Of a DNA stretch of 5,797 nt, positions 5,650 to 5,797 are shown piece by piece (positions within the stretch are counted from its first letter, which is position 1; each line of letters opens with the position of its first letter). The notes under the pieces are model-generated. The model had not been told where the DNA came from. It worked only from the letters and a program-made list of their open reading frames with translations, and did not search any database. The position numbers and the translations under genes were made by a program. Source of the stretch: Candidatus Dormiibacterota bacterium (GTDB lineage: Bacteria; Chloroflexota; Dormibacteria; Aeolococcales; Aeolococcaceae); contig JAFALX010000377.1 of the NCBI GenBank assembly GCA_019234035.1, positions 1 to 5,797 of the forward strand, read 5' to 3'.

Positions 5650-5662
5650 CCGCGCAGCGCGG
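5650..5662. repeat. Near-palindrome at the inversion junction
   Basis: CCGCGC at 5650-5655 and GCGCGG at 5657-5662 are perfect inverted copies around a single A. Plus-strand homology to acyl-CoA synthetase ends at 5662 and minus-strand homology begins at 5661, so the switch of strand falls inside or at the edge of this palindrome. Short inverted microhomology is what template-switching foldback events use. Confidence 0.85.
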
Positions 5663-5795
5663 TGTTCTCCACGACCGCGACGCGTGACTCCGAGTGCCCG
5701 AGAACGTAGCCACCCTGGTCGGCGGCAAGGGTCAGGTAGACCGGGACCGGCCGGCAGCGAAGGCTGAGGATGCCGATGTCCGCGATGTGCCACTC
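5661..5795 (-). pseudogene. Inverted internal fragment of the acyl-CoA synthetase
   Basis: Reading the minus strand from 5795 gives 45 codons without a stop: EWHIADIGILS, then PVPVYLTLAADQ, then GYVLGHSESRVAVVENT. This matches the conserved stretch of FadD-type acyl-CoA synthetases that normally lies about 30 residues after the point where the plus-strand copy stops (usual form: RPEWHIADLGIL, VPVYPTL, YVLGHSE, VVEN). Residues 12-15 (LRCR) and Leu21 differ from the usual AGAV and Pro. After residue 45 the frame runs into the antisense of the N-terminal part. It is the same gene in opposite orientation and not a second gene. Confidence 0.8.
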
Positions 5796-5797
5796 GG

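Larger units (their letters stand above)
5474..5662 (+). pseudogene. Acyl-CoA synthetase N-terminus, broken by inversion
   Basis: From the ATG at 5474 the first 63 residues resemble the N-terminus of long-chain acyl-CoA synthetases of the AMP-binding (ANL) family, which activate fatty acids with ATP and CoA. The segment LRRTTLVDHFRRQIRERGTAPALCF, split as TLVDHF, RERG and PALCF, followed by YTAISWADFGRAAR (50-63), is the usual beginning. Residues 6-18 are an Ala/Pro/Asp repeat. Beyond R63 the frame stays open to 5767 but turns into Arg/Pro/Gly-rich sequence with no family resemblance, because the DNA there is the reverse complement of a later part of the gene. The start has only a weak GAG before it; a TTG at 5453 is a less likely alternative. 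It is divergent from DUF503. The gene may be intact in the organism and broken only in this contig. Confidence 0.75.

Noticed and set aside
5438..5793. Several minus-strand frames at the right edge as separate genes
   Set aside because: They are antisense to the acyl-CoA synthetase start or out of frame with the inverted fragment, and none resembles a protein family.
1..5797. tRNA, rRNA, CRISPR, IS elements or attachment sites
   Set aside because: No cloverleaf, rRNA-like stretch, regularly spaced repeats, transposase or terminal inverted repeats are visible on either strand.

Overview
This is a high-GC bacterial window (strong G/C bias at third codon positions) of ordinary chromosomal housekeeping genes. 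No plasmid, phage, IS or CRISPR content is visible. The zinc-ribbon type of threonine synthase, the Ski2/HelY-like helicase, a lipobox lipoprotein and possible near-leaderless promoters suggest an actinobacterial or Chloroflexota/Dormibacterota-like soil lineage. That placement is inference from gene types only. The sequence looks like a metagenomic or single-cell contig: both ends are ragged, and the right end holds an internal inversion.

Layout: positions 1-315 hold no confident gene. Next comes thrC (threonine synthase) on the minus strand, 316-1608. Its 5' leader (1609-1734) contains what looks like a complete, previously unannotated transcription attenuator: a short leader peptide ORF rich in Ile, Val and Met, a 9-bp antiterminator, and a strong intrinsic terminator. 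The 3' arm of the terminator doubles as the thrC Shine-Dalgarno sequence. Divergent from thrC is a family-3 type solute-binding lipoprotein (1796-2644, plus strand) with no permease or ATPase in view. It converges, with a 4-nt gap, on a large Ski2/Mtr4/HelY-like DExH helicase (2649-5078, minus). Upstream of the helicase in the same direction is a small DUF503/YlxP-like gene (5139-5426, minus). The two probably form an operon separated by 60 nt of hairpin-rich sequence, and the helicase start codon lies in a hairpin loop.

The right end begins a divergent acyl-CoA synthetase (AMP-binding family) on the plus strand at 5474. Homology stops at about 5662. The remaining sequence to 5797 encodes the next part of the same enzyme on the opposite strand. 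The switch occurs at a 13-nt near-palindrome and is best explained as a foldback chimera or assembly error, less likely as a real inversion.

Functionally, the window joins amino-acid biosynthesis (thrC, apparently controlled by leader-peptide attenuation), a possible amino-acid-binding lipoprotein, RNA metabolism (helicase with the small DUF503 protein) and fatty-acid activation. The attenuator is the most interesting element. The inversion is the most important caution for anyone using the contig.
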